A stretch of 64,000 nucleotides of DNA, taken from positions 722,561,828-722,625,827 of the forward strand of contig CM066036.1 in NCBI GenBank assembly GCA_033557465.1, read 5' to 3'. This document shows, piece by piece, positions 52,938 through 62,884 of the stretch. The notes under the pieces were generated by a model. That model was not told where the DNA came from and ran no database searches. It saw only the letters and a list, made by a program, of their open reading frames with translations. The translations under genes and the position numbers were made by a program. Numbering within the stretch: position 1 is the first letter of the stretch; each line of letters opens with the position of its first letter. This stretch comes from Ichthyophis bannanicus (lineage: Eukaryota; Chordata; Amphibia; Gymnophiona; Ichthyophiidae).

Positions 52938-53355
52938 ACTTATTTCTTATAGGCTGTCAACAAACACCAGCCTCGGCGAGCAACTGCTTCAGATTAATCT
53001 GATTTAGGGAGAGGAATCTATGCTATAGCTGAGAGTAACTGGGGTGGCACTCCATCTACAGCATCAGACCAGTCCTCTGCCAATCTCCCATTATTTGTCT
53101 ATTCTCTAGCTAAGGCACTAAACCATGCCTTCCTCCATCCTGGAATTACATATTCATTTGCTACTGAACATTTATTTTTTTCCTTTAACTACAGCTATAG
53201 AGTTAGCCGGAGCTCTCTCTTTCTTTACTTTGTTCTTAAACATGATAATCCCACCCTCATTGCCAAATGACTTCAGTCAGGCTAGGTCCTTTTGATTTTC
53301 AGTCTTAAGAGCAAAGATACAACAATACATGGTAACAGTTACAAAAATATTTATT
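52938..53355 (-). repeat. Copy 2 of the ~420-bp repeat bracketing ERV2
   Basis: Direct repeat of 43472-43895, with stops in the frame that is open in copy 1. Its right edge forms half of the hairpin at 53318-53408. Confidence 0.5.
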
Positions 53356-53408
53356 GATATCCTATATCAATAAATGTTTTTTGTAACTGTTATCATGTAT
53401 TGTTGTAT
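53318..53408. repeat. Near-perfect palindrome
   Basis: 'gatacaacaatacatggtaa' ... 'atttattgatat' followed after 2 bp by the inverted copy ending 'catgtattgttgtatc'. Arms about 44 bp with a few mismatches. Confidence 0.8.
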
Positions 53409-53429
53409 CATGCAGAGAGTGGGCGGGCA

Positions 53430-54232
53430 GTGAGTGGTCACCGGCCCTGGACATACAGGGCCGATTCTGATGTCGGCCATGTATGTCCAGGGCCAGCAAA
53501 ATTTATTTATTTATTTAGACAGTTTTGTATACCGCCTTATCCTTCAATCAAAGCGGTCACAACACAATTGGGGGATACATTTAACAGGGGATATGAGACA
53601 CATATGGGGATATGAGACACATACACTACAGGGAACATGGGCAATGGAGGGTTAAGTGGCTTGCCCAAGACCACAAGGAGCATCTGTGGGACTAGAAACC
53701 CCAGTCCTTCCGGCCCAAGGTTGCTGTCCTCTAGTGGGATTTGAACCCCCGACCTTCCGGCCTGAAGTACCTTGCCCCAACCACTAGGCTACTCCTCCCG
53801 GGGAACTTTCCTGGACATGTCTTTTTGGCAGTTCTGGGGCTTAGAAGGAGCTGGGGGGGGGGGGTTAATTCCCCGTAGCCCGACCCTAGCTTTAGGAGGC
53901 CAGATCAGGGGTCGGGCTGCAGGGAATTAACTTTTTGTGCAACGGCCAGCATCGCGGCATTTAAATGGGGCTGTGGTGCCATGGCAATATGATGCCATAG
54001 AACCATGGTTCCATTTAAATGCCCTGACTGAGTTAGTCGGGTTTTGCTTTACGTGCAGGCTGGGACTGAATCGCAGTCCCAGCCTGCACGTTCAGTGCTG
54101 TTCACAATTCTGATCCCGTGGAGCTAGACGTGCCCCATGGGATCAGAATTGTGATCTCCTTTGTACGTCTGGCTCAGCCCGGACATACAAAGGAGATCTA
54201 CTTCCAGGACAGAATTGGGCCCAGTATGATTA
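53430..54232. mobile_element. Fold-back element (copy 2) with a row of hairpins
   Basis: Noncoding. Outer sequence 'ggccctggacatacagggcc' near 53441 and its relatives; interrupted by a SINE (53498-53806). The remainder contains consecutive hairpins: 53865-53887/53908-53930, 53957-53968/54011-54022, 54051-54068/54074-54091 (18 perfect pairs), 54103-54117/54139-54153 (15 perfect), 54153-54172/54179-54198. No transposase frame. Confidence 0.65.
53498..53806 (-). mobile_element. Full-length tRNA-derived SINE
   Basis: Minus strand: tRNA-like head with A box 'tagcctagtggtt' (53779-53791) and B box 'ggttcaaatcc' (53738-53748). A body follows (cttgggcaagccacttaacc), then the 'gcggtatacaaaactgtcta' region and (AAAT)n tail at 53498-53515. 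The tail resembles the L2 3' end at 60835-60905, so mobilisation by L2 is likely. This is the reference copy for the partial SINEs at 5437, 48591, 49495 and 62438. Confidence 0.75.
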
Positions 54233-54365
54233 CTCATGCAGTATTGTTTTCTTAGAGTATCCCATTGTTATACTTTAGTTAACCTTGTCATTTGATTCTG
54301 ACCTGTACAGTAGTCATGTTAGTTAGGTTTTAAGAAGGAATATGCTCCTGTAGCTAGTTTCATCT

Positions 54366-54378
54366 TAAAAGAGGGGGA
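54366..54378 (+). promoter_or_regulatory. Polypurine tract of ERV1
   Basis: 'aaaagagggggaa' immediately before the LTR start TGTAGAGCTG. The preceding ~130 bp (54233-54365) are probably the end of ERV1 env. Confidence 0.75.
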
Positions 54379-55409
54379 ATGTAGAGCTGATACCTGTGGC
54401 CTGTTCTGACCAAAGCCTGAACCATGCAATATGGCTTCCTGTTACAAGATGAAACTCTTTCCTTCACATCAAGCAATTCTGCGAGACTTATGAGCCATAC
54501 AGCAGAGCTATTGTTTCCAGCTATACCTACGTGCAAGAGAACTCGCTGCTGAGGCAAGAGACTGTACTACTGGTACTAGCATTTGCAATAATGTATGAAC
54601 CTTCACACCAGCATCCTTCTCTCGCCATGGACCTATGTTTGGAGAATGACCACTTGACAACTGTTACCTGATTCACTGAAGATGACACACAGTATCTGAG
54701 ACCAGTCAATCACTGTGCCGTGATGAGGAATTCAAGACAACAAATTATAAACTGGATACAAGGACATGGATAACTTAGCTCCCTGACACTTGTATCTTGC
54801 TCTCAGCATTCTGGAAGTCCTGATTTCTCTGCCATTTTCTGCACTTCATGTGCTTTGCTTGCCAGTCAGCCTTCATTTAAAAGACAGTGTGCAAGGACAA
54901 GGATTAACCTTGGGAAGGAGTGAATCTCTCCCATAGACCAAAGCTCTGTGTTATCACGCTGCAGCCAAATGCCTACAACCTGAATTGGATGACTGCCATC
55001 CTTTGGATTTGGGCCATTCCGGAGACGACTTCTTGGATCCAGCCACAATTGTCTTTCTGGCAAAGCTAAGGTACTGGTATTCATTCTTCTGGGAATGGAC
55101 CTAGTCAGACAGACAGAAAATTTTCTTTATGTTTGAGTGGCTTCAGTTGCTAAAATATTGATTTATGAATTGGCAATTGTAATCATATTGCTACATAACT
55201 TACTACCTCATAATTCTAATTTATTCTATATTATTTTTCTATCAGCAATAAAGTCTAATTTATATCTAAACACAAGGTTTGTTCCCTTTCTCTCACGTGG
55301 TTCATTTGCCAGACAGACCTGTCGAATCTTGGGAAAAGAGGGAAGTAGCAATTACCTCTGGACCTATCGAGTATTTATATATTTATATGCTACTGACAAT
55401 AATCCCCAC
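54379..55409 (+). repeat. 3' LTR of ERV1
   Basis: 1031 bp from 'tgtagagctgatacctgtgg' to 'tgacaataatccccac'. It aligns with the split LTR at 28826-36964 over its whole length; polyadenylation signal 'gcaataaagtctaattta' at about 55245-55262. Divergence from the 5' LTR is clear by eye, so the provirus is much older than the 7.1-kb element inside it. Confidence 0.8.
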
Positions 55410-55721
55410 TAGGAGAAGTATAATATTTTCTGTCCAACACTAATTGAGTTGCTCCTGAAAGCAATAAATAATCTATCATGACTTTTGGACTCCTGTGAAG
55501 AATGGGTTCATTTTACACATATCATGACAGTCATGAACCTCACTTCTAAGCCATGGTATGTGGAGTATGATCTCATTCTCAAATTTGCTGCTAATGCTCA
55601 GTGTGGTACTTGCAATATGCCAAAGAAAGCTTCCTTCTGTAGTTTGTAAGATGTAACACATATGGGAAATTTATCAAGATGTGCTTGGAAATTCTTCTTA
55701 ATCAAGCCTGTGGCACCCAAC
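55410..55721 (-). pseudogene. R4/Rex6-type LINE 3' fragment (copy 2, part 1)
   Basis: 'tttatcaagatgtgcttgga' and 'attcttcttaatcaagcctg' match 3470-3510 of copy 1. The upstream half of 55410-55660 is probably its 3' UTR. Interrupted by a CR1 at 55722. Confidence 0.55.
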
Positions 55722-56085
55722 ATCCATCAAAACACTCCACCCAGTGTGCAGTAGCAGCCAAGAAAGCAAATAAAATGCAAGGAATCATAAGGAAAGGAAT
55801 GGAGAATTAAAACCAAGGAAATTATAATGCCTCTGTATCATTCCATGGTGCAACTGCACCTTGAATATTGTGTGCAATTCCCATTGCCATATCTTAAAAA
55901 GGCTATAGCAGAATTAGAAAAGGTACAGAGAAGAGCAATAAAAATGATAAGGAAGATGGAAGGATACCCCTATGAGGAGAGGCTTAAAAGGCTGTGAATC
56001 TTCAACTTAAAAAAGAGGCAGCTGAGGGGAGATATGATAGAGGTCTTTAATGAATGAAGTAGAACAGATAAACATAGGGGCTTGT

Positions 56086-56479
56086 TTACAAAGCCACAGT
56101 AGTGGCTTCCACCAGTAGCGGCTTTCGTCTGATATTGGAGCCGCGGCCCCATTGAATTCATCTTATAAACCACTGTATAGAATCACTTGTAAATAACGTT
56201 TGTAAATAGTTTGGACAGCTTATTACACCTGTCCCCACTTTAAAAAGTTTCTCTGTTTCAATGCAATGTATACTGTAATACACTTAATTTGTTAAGTTAT
56301 TCCATGTAAAAAGTTAGAAAGTTTCCTGTTCCATGTAAAGTATACAATTAGTATACATAACTTGTTCCATGTAAACCGCCCTTGATCACTGGAAGGGGCG
56401 GTATAGAAGAAATAAGTAAATAAATAAAATAAATAAATAAATAAATAAATAAATACTGCAGCTTTGTAAACAAGTCCCA
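56086..56479. mobile_element. Miniature inverted-repeat transposon (MITE) in CR1
   Basis: Ends 'ggggcttgtttacaaagc' and 'gctttgtaaacaagtccc' form 18-bp terminal inverted repeats with one mismatch. Flanked by ATA on both sides, and removal restores CR1. No transposase. Contains an L2/SINE tail at 56346-56452. Confidence 0.75.
56346..56452 (+). mobile_element. L2/SINE tail inside the MITE
   Basis: 'aaaccgcccttgatcactgg', 'ggggcggtatagaagaaata' and (AAAT)n. Confidence 0.6.
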
Positions 56480-56876
56480 TAGATTGATTGTTTATGCCAT
56501 CAAAATGTAGAAAGAGTTGAAGTCACACAATGAAGCTACGATGTAACCCATTTAAGACTAATAAGAGAAACGTTGTTTTTACTCAATGTGTAATCAAATT
56601 CTGGAATTTGTTACTGGAGGATGTAGTTAAAGCTGTTAGTGTAGCTGGGTTTAAAAAAGGTTTGCAGAAGTTCCTGAAGGAAAGGTCTTTAAACCATTAT
56701 TAAGAGGACCCAGGAAATCCACTGCTTACCCCTGGATGAGCATTGTGGCACCTGTGTGCCTTTTTGAGAACCTGCCAGGTACTTGTAACCTGAATTGGCT
56801 ACTATTGGAAACAGGATACTGGGCTTGATGGACCTTGATCTGACCCAGTATGGCATTTCTTATGTTCTTATGTTCT

Positions 56877-57250
56877 AACAAGATGAGAAATAACTCTGTA
56901 TCTTTCTACCCCATTTTCTTGCTCTCTGACTGCATTTCTTGGTACTTGAAGATCTTCTCCCTCTCAACACAATTCACAGAATTGTCCCTTGAGGATGTTT
57001 CCTTTATGGAAGATATAATGCCTAATACCTTAAAGAGAGCAATGATACTAGTAGTTTTAAAATGACCTCTTCTTGCATTAGATAATTCTATGAGTTCCTG
57101 ACATATATCTACTTTGCCATTCTAGGACAAGTTAATTGAAAAAGTTGTATTGACATGACTTTGGGATTTTTTCTTTAGCAACATTTGATATTTTTGAACG
57201 GTCATTAGTATGGCTTCCATGGGAAGTTTAGCAAGGACACATTATGGGTC
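56877..57250 (-). pseudogene. R4/Rex6-type LINE 3' fragment (copy 2, part 2)
   Basis: 'ttcttgctctctgactgcat' and 'cacaattcacagaattgtcc' match the endonuclease region of copy 1 (3560-3640). Continues toward the zinc-motif region but is too decayed to translate. Confidence 0.6.
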
Positions 57251-57480
57251 TCTAGTTTTGACTGAATAGAATGTCAGGTTGAGAGCGATGCTTCAGTATT
57301 CTTGGTAATGCTTGATAATGTCTTTTGATAATACAAGTCATTGTGTCCTGATAGACTGTTAATCACACTTTGGTTTTGGAGGTAAAGGTTTGCAGTCCTT
57401 TGCTTAAGACTTGACTGATCATACTCAAAGTGTTATAATTGATTGAAATTTGTTAATTTGGAAGTCCCTGGTGACAGAAG
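57251..57480. other. No clear feature; probably R4/Rex6 remnant
   Basis: Weak continuation of the preceding LINE, no readable frame. Confidence 0.25.
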
Positions 57481-58065
57481 GGGCACAAGATTTTATTTTA
57501 GCGGCAGAGGCGGACCAAGGGTGATGCGGGGCCATGTGCAGAGACTCCGTGTGGGGCCCTATTTGCATAAATATTTACATATCCACTGGGCCTCATTCAT
57601 TTGCATAAATTTAATTTAATTTAATTTATTTTAAAATGTATATGTTGTCCATCCAAATTTTTAGGCGGCTTTCAAAGGAGCCCTTCACAAGCCTCTTTTT
57701 TTCCCTGCTATGACTTAGGGGCATGTTTACTAAACATTAATGTGCATGGTGTCCCAGTGCGCCAATAGAAATAAATGGCTGCTGATGCACCTAGTGCACT
57801 TTAACATTTGTGAATGTGCATTAACTTTTAGTAGACATTCCTCTTGAGTGTCTCAATACCATTTGCATGGACAGAGGATAAAGAAAGACTACTAGATTTC
57901 TACATTACTATCCTCCAGTGCCAACTGCCAGGCACATTAGAAAGTACTATAAACTCAGCTCATTTAGAACCCATAGCAAACCTGCCATATCATAACAGTA
58001 CTGCCAGGACTCACACAGCACCAAACCCTACTTATCAAAAGGCAACATTGCAAATATTAAACCAA
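57481..58065 (+). repeat. Repeat family R1, copy 1
   Basis: Shares with 63285-63600 the sequences 'ggggccatgtgcagagactc', 'ctccagtgccaactgccagg' and 'acccatagcaaacctgccat' in the same order. Contains a MITE at 57717-57845. Noncoding. Confidence 0.65.
57717..57845. mobile_element. Small MITE
   Basis: Terminal inverted repeats 'aggggcatgtttactaaa' and 'ttttagtagacattcctct' (129 bp total). A remnant right end occurs at 63387-63406 in repeat copy 2, so the MITE was present before the family spread or inserted twice. Confidence 0.6.
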
Positions 58066-58384
58066 TACATCTCCTATTTGGAAAAGAGAATAAGTGGGGC
58101 TATCACATGGAAATTACATGAATAGAATACCACAGCTCAGTCACATACGCAAAAAAGACTATCACCAAACACAGAAGAAGGGATCACAATTTAGAAATAT
58201 GAAGACAATAATTGCACTGGGAACCCTGAAAGCCAAACTTGGAATGCACAACAGCACTGGAGAAATAAACCCATAAATTAATTTGCTCTTGTACTAAACA
58301 AAATGCAAAGACATTAGTGATGCACATTTCCCGACACTAACATATTCCAGTTAATAAATTCAAACTAAATAGATTATTTCCTAC
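58066..58384. other. No feature recognised
   Basis: AT-rich with no supported frame. Confidence 0.3.
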
Positions 58385-59510
58385 TTTTTGTTGTTTGGGC
58401 TTTTTATTTTTCATTCGCAGTGCCCCAGTCACTTTCTTCTGCTTTTTTCGTGTCTTTTGCTAACTCTCCATTGTCTGCTGTCATTTCGTCCTTTTCTCTT
58501 CTTATTTTCTTCCGTTCGCTCCCTACATCTGCCTCTAACATATTGATCTTCCCCTTTTGCTCTTTCTTCCATTTCTTTCTTTACTTATTTTTCATCCGCT
58601 TAAATTCCACCACTCCATCCTCAATCGCCTTTTGACTTTTCACCTATCAACTTTCTATCTACTCCTCTAACCTCCAGTCCAGCCCATCTCCCCAGTAATC
58701 CTATTTCCCGTCTCATTCCTTTACAGCCTCTTATTCCCTTCTGACTTTCACCCACACCCCATTACCACATATCCATGCTCTGTAATTTATTCATGTATTT
58801 ATTTAACAGGCTTTTTGTACCGTCTTTCTACAAGTCAAGGTGGTTTACAAGTAACTCAATGTAGTAACATGAAACAGTTCAAACAGTAGTGCACGGTACA
58901 ATGAACATAATGAATACATTATAACAAATGCTATTAACAAACTCTCAAACAAGTAGCCAAACTATGTACATGTTGTGATGCAACAAAGTTCTAGAATAAG
59001 CTCTAAATCTTGGAGAAAAGGGACTTCTTGGAGATAAAGCAGATAAATCTGTGTATTTTAGACTTCAGAATTCAGCCCCACTTTTTCTCTTTTCCCAATA
59101 GGAGAATCACCATCCTTCTCTCACTCATCTTCTTGCCAACTTCCCATAGCCTCTTTCACAAAGGTCCATAATGCCCACCATCTCCCCTCACTCTCTCACC
59201 ACCCTAATTCAGCATCTCCCAATCCCCTCACTCTTCCTCTTTACCATCCCTCAAAGTCCAGCATCTCCCTCTCTCTCTTCCACCTCCCCAGCCCTTTTTT
59301 CATTTCCTCAACCCATCGACCATCAGCTTTCTATCCCCTTCCCCTTCTCCATCCTTTCTCCCTCCAGTAATCCAGCATCTCTTTTCTGTCTGGTCTCCCA
59401 GCCCAGCATCTTCTCTCTCTCTCTCTCCCTGTTCCCATCCTCATCCCAGTCCAATATATCCCTTTTCTCTCATAAACCAAAATCTCCCTCACTCTTTCTC
59501 TCTCTATTTC
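58385..59510 (+). repeat. Pyrimidine-rich low-complexity DNA
   Basis: The plus strand is dominated by C and T at 58385-58790 and 59080-59510, with short CTCTCT runs. The open frames here are compositional. Interrupted by a SINE at 58790-59050. Confidence 0.7.
58790..59050 (-). mobile_element. SINE fragment
   Basis: 'atttatttaacaggcttttt' and 'gtaccgtctttctacaagtc', same type as 41474-41650. Confidence 0.6.
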
Positions 59511-59513
59511 ACT

Positions 59514-59664
59514 CCCATGGCTGTGCTAAGATGCAGCTGCCAGCACTGCAGTTCATCAAAGTGAAACAAGGCACTTCCTGTCTTTTGTGGAAGACAGGAA
59601 GTGCCCTGGCTTCAATTCTAAAAACTCCATAGTGTCAGCAGCTGCCATTTAGCACAGCCGTGGG
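59514..59664. repeat. Fold-back repeat
   Basis: Outer arms 'cccatggctgtgctaa' / 'ttagcacagccgtggg', imperfect pairing throughout, and a perfect 15-bp central hairpin (59570-59584 / 59591-59605, loop ttgtgg). Confidence 0.7.
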
Positions 59665-60344
59665 AGCAAAGAAAAATGTTCCTGTGACAATGTAGAGGTG
59701 AGTTAGTAAGGCAGGCTTCAGGCCTCACTGGCTCACCTCTTAAGCTGGCCAGTACCAAAGGGCTCCTCGGAGACTGGGGCCATGTGCAGATGACATGCCT
59801 GCACATGCCTAAGGCTAGTCCTTACTGGAAGCTTTTGCAAGAGCTTTTTCTGTAGCATGTAGAGGCCAAAAGCCAGATTGCACAGGCTCCAAAATGGATT
59901 GAGATGAAAGAAAGTCAAGACAGTGACAGTGAGCAGGATGTTTAAGTAGATTGAATATGAAAAAAAGGAGAGAGATTGGATGACAATTGGAAGGGGGGGG
60001 GGTTAGGTTCTAGTGAAGATTTTGAGGAGAGATATAACCACAGCATGTTTGAAGGCCACAGGAACAGTTACAATGGAAAGCCATAGGTTGAGAAAATGAC
60101 AGAGTGAAGTGATGACAGTGGGAGAGATAGAGCTTAATCAATGAGTGGGAGTGGGATCAAAGGAGCAAGTAGTGAGTTTGTAGGAGGAGAAAAGTTGTGC
60201 AGTTTTCTCCTCAGTGATTTTAGACAGTGATGAAAGAGTGACAATGGTGGAATGAAGGATTCAAGAGTGAAGAAGGGGAAGGGAACGGGGAGAAGTAGGT
60301 GGCCCTGTGGGAAATTCAAGACTAATCTTGTGAACCTTATGAGG
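59665..60344. other. No feature recognised
   Basis: Noncoding, with a G-run at 59991-60001 and purine-rich plus strand; nothing supported. Confidence 0.3.
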
Positions 60345-60905
60345 GACACTGGTACTTATCCATAAAGCGCTTCACCAACTACAAACTTCTCAGCTCCAGA
60401 CACTACTCCCCCAGCCATCCTCTGGAAGACCAACATGCCAGGCCACAAGCAATGCACTCACCATGCCACATGAAAGAACAAGGTTCAATCGACAAGCCTG
60501 TAATAAAGCATTTGAACTATATGCCCCATCACTTTGGAACTCCCTTCCTAAGCAGATCCGAAACAACAAAGACCTCTCCTCATTCAGAAAACAGTTAAAA
60601 ACCCGTCTATTTTGGGAACACCTAGGATCTGAACTGGACACCACTCACTAACGGCCTATCCTTGGTGGTCACAGAATAGACTGAATCTGGATGAAAAAAC
60701 AGACCTGTAGATAGTCAACGTCAACGTCAAGTACTGATGCCTATCATGTCAGGATCATCAGTGTTGGCCCCCCGGTGATGGTCCCCCCCTCCTTAATTGT
60801 GAGCTGATTAATGTACCCCCCCTTTTGTTATTGTAAACCGCTTTGACCCGGTGAAAAGCGGTATATAAAGTAAGTGCAGTTAAATAAATAAATAAATAAG
60901 TAGTT
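60345..60905 (+). pseudogene. L2-type LINE, C-terminus and 3' UTR
   Basis: The frame from about 60350 to 60651 encodes 'NKAFELYAPSLWNSLPKQIR' and 'SSFRKQLKTRLFWEHLG', the L2 ORF2 C-terminus, with a proper stop at 60649. The 3' UTR ends 'accgctttgacccggtgaaa' + 'agcggtatataaag' and (AAAT)n. This 3' end is shared by the SINE tails in the window. Confidence 0.8.
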
Positions 60906-61520
60906 AGTCAAAGTTTGGGCACATACACCTCTGGTGCTACAGATACTCCAAATGGTAGTTTGAACCATTTTTCATGCACTAGAATGTCCAAAAGGTGATC
61001 ATGAGCTGCTTTTCTCATCTAATTCATTACAAACATCAACAAGTGTAAACAAGTGAGTTAGGGCAGTTTGTTTAAGAGATCTTCAAGTTTTGGCATGATA
61101 TAGTAAGATTTCTGCAGCATAAGGTTTAGAAACTTTGGATCTATACAAATTCTCAACTTCTCAGGCTTTTGGTTAAAGGCAAAATTCATGCTTTTTTATC
61201 TGGGCTTTCACCTCTGGTTTTATTGCAACTGGTATATTGTGTGGACCACATTGTACTGATAAAGCATTGTGATTGAGTTCAAAATGAACTTCTTCTGGAA
61301 GAGGCTCCATTGGGCCATGACAGACATCATCATAGGTACTAAGCAGCTGTCATCTTGACAACGGTCTGGGGTATTGAGGTTCCATCTGATTCAACTCTGA
61401 AGGAATGGTAGATTGGAAGGTACTCAAATGTTGACCCAGAGAACAATGGTTTCTGATTTTTTTTTCATTATCTCAAATTCCAGCTTATTAGTACATCCAC
61501 ATATGCTGCAATAGCTGTAT
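60906..61520 (-). pseudogene. Ty3/Gypsy (Mag/CsRN1-like) pol fragment
   Basis: Minus strand: 'NIPVAIKPEVKAQIKKHEF' near 61185-61240 and 'EKLRICIDPKFLNLMLQK' near 61110-61165, then 'SYYIMPKLEDLL' near 61075-61110. This is the start of a Gypsy RT (KLRxCIDPxxLN motif). The YxDD part is missing because the L2 boundary lies at 60905. Frame broken. Confidence 0.6.
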
Positions 61521-61541
61521 TCAGAGTTAACTTATATTTTC

Positions 61542-61785
61542 TTAAAAGAGGTGACCTGTGCTTTTATTGGTAATGCCAAGAACTATTTTATCCCAAATAA
61601 GTTCATCTTTCAGTGTGTCATACTCACATGCCACTGCTTCCTCTCTCAAAGGTATGACAAAGTTATCTATGGATTTACCACCTTGTTTGCAGCTGCCAAA
61701 AATGTATCTCTCATATATTACATTTTGGTGGGTTTGAGATAGGCTTCTAATACATACAGGATAATTCTGGTATCCTTCCACTCAG
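61542..61785 (-). pseudogene. Ty3/Gypsy gag fragment (capsid C-terminal half)
   Basis: Open frame with 'GGKSIDNFVIPLREEAVACE' and 'LKDELIWDKIVLGITNK', the classic Gypsy capsid pattern. Continues the gag at 62165-62440 after a GC-rich insertion, and precedes the pol fragment on the same strand. Confidence 0.7.
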
Positions 61786-62164
61786 TGGGGGGATTTGATC
61801 CGAACAGGAACCAGATGGAATCGATCCTGCCATTGCTAGAACCAATTGGGTGGCAGCACAGTATGCATTTGCTTTGCCGGCGCTGCACACTTAGGACACT
61901 GGCGGCAACTGCAGGGCAGCAACTCCCTGGTGGCCCAACGGCCCTATCCCCCCACCCACCAGTGGTTTAATGGCATTGTGGACTTCCCATGATGCCCGCT
62001 CCCCCGATACCATCAAACCACTGGTGAGGGGGGGGGAGGGGGATTCCTGCCAGTGCAGTGCCAGCATCAGGACACCATTTTCAGCCCTGTTTGGTGAACA
62101 CGGCCCATGGCAGGAACCGTTTTGCCCGAACTTGGCCATACTGGCTGAATCCCCACCAAAGCTT
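61786..62164. repeat. GC-rich insertion within Gypsy gag
   Basis: About 380 bp of different composition between two gag pieces. It includes 'ggtttaatggcattgtggac' and the roughly inverted 'accatcaaaccactggtgag' (around 61965-62025). Noncoding, unidentified. Confidence 0.4.
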
Positions 62165-62440
62165 CCACTGCTCCTCTGGGAGGCTCAAAAAGTGCTTCAG
62201 CACCCATCACCTTTCTCAGTGTAGCTGCCTGCACTTCAGCTGTTTTTTTTTTTTTTTGTGCAAACCTTTTGCCAGATAGTAGTCCATAAACTTTGTTCTC
62301 AAAGTATTCCAATTGCCACTTAAATCACCACCAATCTTCATGCCCTCTGGGGGTGTAGTGCTGTTAACTGTTGCCTTGATGCTGTAATGCTTTTGTGCGT
62401 CTCTGTCAAGGAAGAATACATGAAACCTTAGACTGATCAA
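62165..62440 (-). pseudogene. Ty3/Gypsy gag N-terminal fragment
   Basis: 'GMKIGGDLSGNWNTLRTKFM' (frame 62216-62440) and, in the next frame, 'AEVQAATLRKVMGAEALFE' (62067-62312) are consecutive Gypsy capsid motifs. The shift between them falls in the T16 run at 62241-62256, which may have slipped. Confidence 0.65.
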
Positions 62441-62640
62441 TATTTATTTATTTATTTTTATTTATTTACATTCTCTTATATACCGCGCTATTCTGCATCA
62501 GTGCGGTTTACATTGAACAAACTGAAATTACATTGAACAGGGCATTATAACTTGGAGATAACTATTTTACAGGGAACTTGGGCTATGGAGGGTTAAGTGG
62601 CTTGCCCAAGACCACAAGGAGCACCTGTGGTCTTGGGCAA
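62441..62640 (-). mobile_element. SINE, partial
   Basis: (TTTA)n, 'cttatataccgcgctattct', and the body 'gggttaagtggcttgcccaa' shared with 53498-53806. Sits between the Gypsy gag and a candidate LTR. Confidence 0.7.
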
Positions 62641-62646
62641 TATGAC

Positions 62647-62884
62647 TGTAAGCCTTGTGTATAGTAATAGTTCTGCAGCCCACCATATTCTGGAAACTTT
62701 CCATCATAGACGGAAAAACAATGAAGATTCAGAGTCATCTGACATCTATTTCGCAGGTAGAAATAAAGGCACACTGAATACAGCTAGAGCACATGACAAG
62801 AGGTCAAAGCTGGCAAGGAAGTAGGAAACAGTAATGTATAACAATGAGCCACTAGATGGCATTATTAAGTTAACATCTGTAACA
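62647..62884 (-). repeat. Candidate 5' LTR of the Gypsy element
   Basis: 238 bp; minus strand begins 'tgttacagatgttaacttaa' and ends 'acaaggcttaca', TG...CA ends, upstream of gag on the right strand. No second copy in the window to confirm it. Confidence 0.4.

Larger units (their letters stand above)
55722..56876 (+). pseudogene. CR1 family A 3' half, interrupted by a small DNA transposon
   Basis: Broken ORF2 from 'caaaacactccacccagtgt', matching 2610-2640, through 'attcccattgccatatctta' to 56085. It resumes at 56480 (gattgattgtttatgccatc) and runs to the 3' UTR 'cttgatggaccttgatctga' at about 56824. Coding motif 'LEDVVKAVSVAGFKKGL'-like near 56610-56660. Inserted in the R4/Rex6 LINE. Confidence 0.8.

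Noticed and set aside
53738..53799. tRNA gene
   Set aside because: A and B boxes are present but they head a SINE with an L2-like tail, and the sequence does not fold as a proper cloverleaf.
59171..59632. 153-codon Ser/Pro/Leu-rich protein
   Set aside because: Translation of CT-rich low-complexity DNA and a fold-back repeat; no domain.
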